45,309 bases of DNA from an uncultured Bacteroidota bacterium (GTDB lineage: Bacteria; Bacteroidota; Bacteroidia; Chitinophagales; Chitinophagaceae), in NCBI GenBank assembly GCA_903853805.1, contig CAINUN010000102.1, positions 1 through 45,309 of the forward strand, given 5' to 3'. Below the pieces are notes generated by a model. It had not been told where the DNA came from. It was given only the letters and a program-made list of their open reading frames with translations, and made no database searches. A program made the translations under genes and the position numbers. This document shows positions 45,204 to 45,309 of this stretch, in pieces; positions within the stretch are counted from its first letter, which is position 1; the number at the start of each line of letters is the position of its first letter.

Positions 45204-45244
45204 GTATGTTGAAGACTGAAGTCTGCTCAGTCACTCATCTTCAA

Positions 45245-45309
45245 TTACTGTTTAGTAATCTTGATAGTGCCTGTTCTTCCTTCGCCATCTTTGTAACGGA
45301 TTAAGTAAA
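45245..45309 (-). CDS. C-terminus of a T9SS cargo protein (partial)
   Basis: Only the last 20 residues are in the window, ending at the stop TAA (45245-45247): YLIRYKDGEG then RTGTIKITKQ. The tail fits the end of a T9SS type A sorting domain (Y-x-[VI]-[RK]... G... K-[IV]-x-K). The rest of the gene is outside the window, so no function can be given. A terminator follows. Confidence 0.6.
   Translation of the reverse strand, partial: YLIRYKDGEGRTGTIKITKQ

Overview
The window is a chromosomal segment of a Bacteroidota bacterium, most likely of the Chitinophagales/Sphingobacteriales type (inference). Signs seen directly: several genes are preceded by the Bacteroidota -7 box TAnnTTTG, sometimes with TTG 18-20 bases upstream; starts lack Shine-Dalgarno sequences; there are type IX secretion C-terminal signals, a GLPGLI-family protein next to an outer-membrane beta-barrel protein, and a short NuoG. 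No rRNA, tRNA, insertion sequence, prophage or CRISPR array was found. Most of the content is core housekeeping.

Layout. Positions 1-7550 are all on the minus strand: groES-groEL, hemL, mreBCD and asd. Positions 7670-11740 are on the plus strand: ruvB, a secreted GHL10-type glycosidase-like protein and a TPR protein. Positions 12100-25280 hold a complete 14-gene respiratory complex I operon on the minus strand, in the order nuoA to nuoN, behind a near-consensus promoter at 25315-25344. A T9SS cargo protein and an MGMT-like protein follow, apparently divergently transcribed from overlapping promoters. Positions 27760-30700 carry DUF502, serC and DUF1015. Then come a hemerythrin-like protein, an O-antigen-type flippase, a glycosyltransferase, an acyl-CoA thioesterase and an M16-family protein without its zinc site. 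An outer-membrane beta-barrel protein broken by one in-frame amber codon is followed by its GLPGLI partner, then aminopeptidase P and alaS on the minus strand. The right end holds a 41-residue basic peptide coupled to an FN3-domain protein, and the C-terminus of another T9SS cargo on the minus strand.

The most unusual signal lies between genes. All four long non-coding gaps (2035-2612, 11738-12099, 27178-27760, 43709-44361) contain a degenerate tandem array with a period of 21 bases, or 42 = 2 x 21. The four arrays differ in consensus but share the period, which equals two turns of B-DNA (2 x 10.5). Three of the four lie upstream of a gene (groES, the DUF502 gene, alaS); the fourth sits between convergent genes. 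Because 21 is a multiple of three, the arrays create spurious open frames with seven-residue repeats on both strands. They look like one class of element, or one mutational process, that I do not recognise from any named repeat family.
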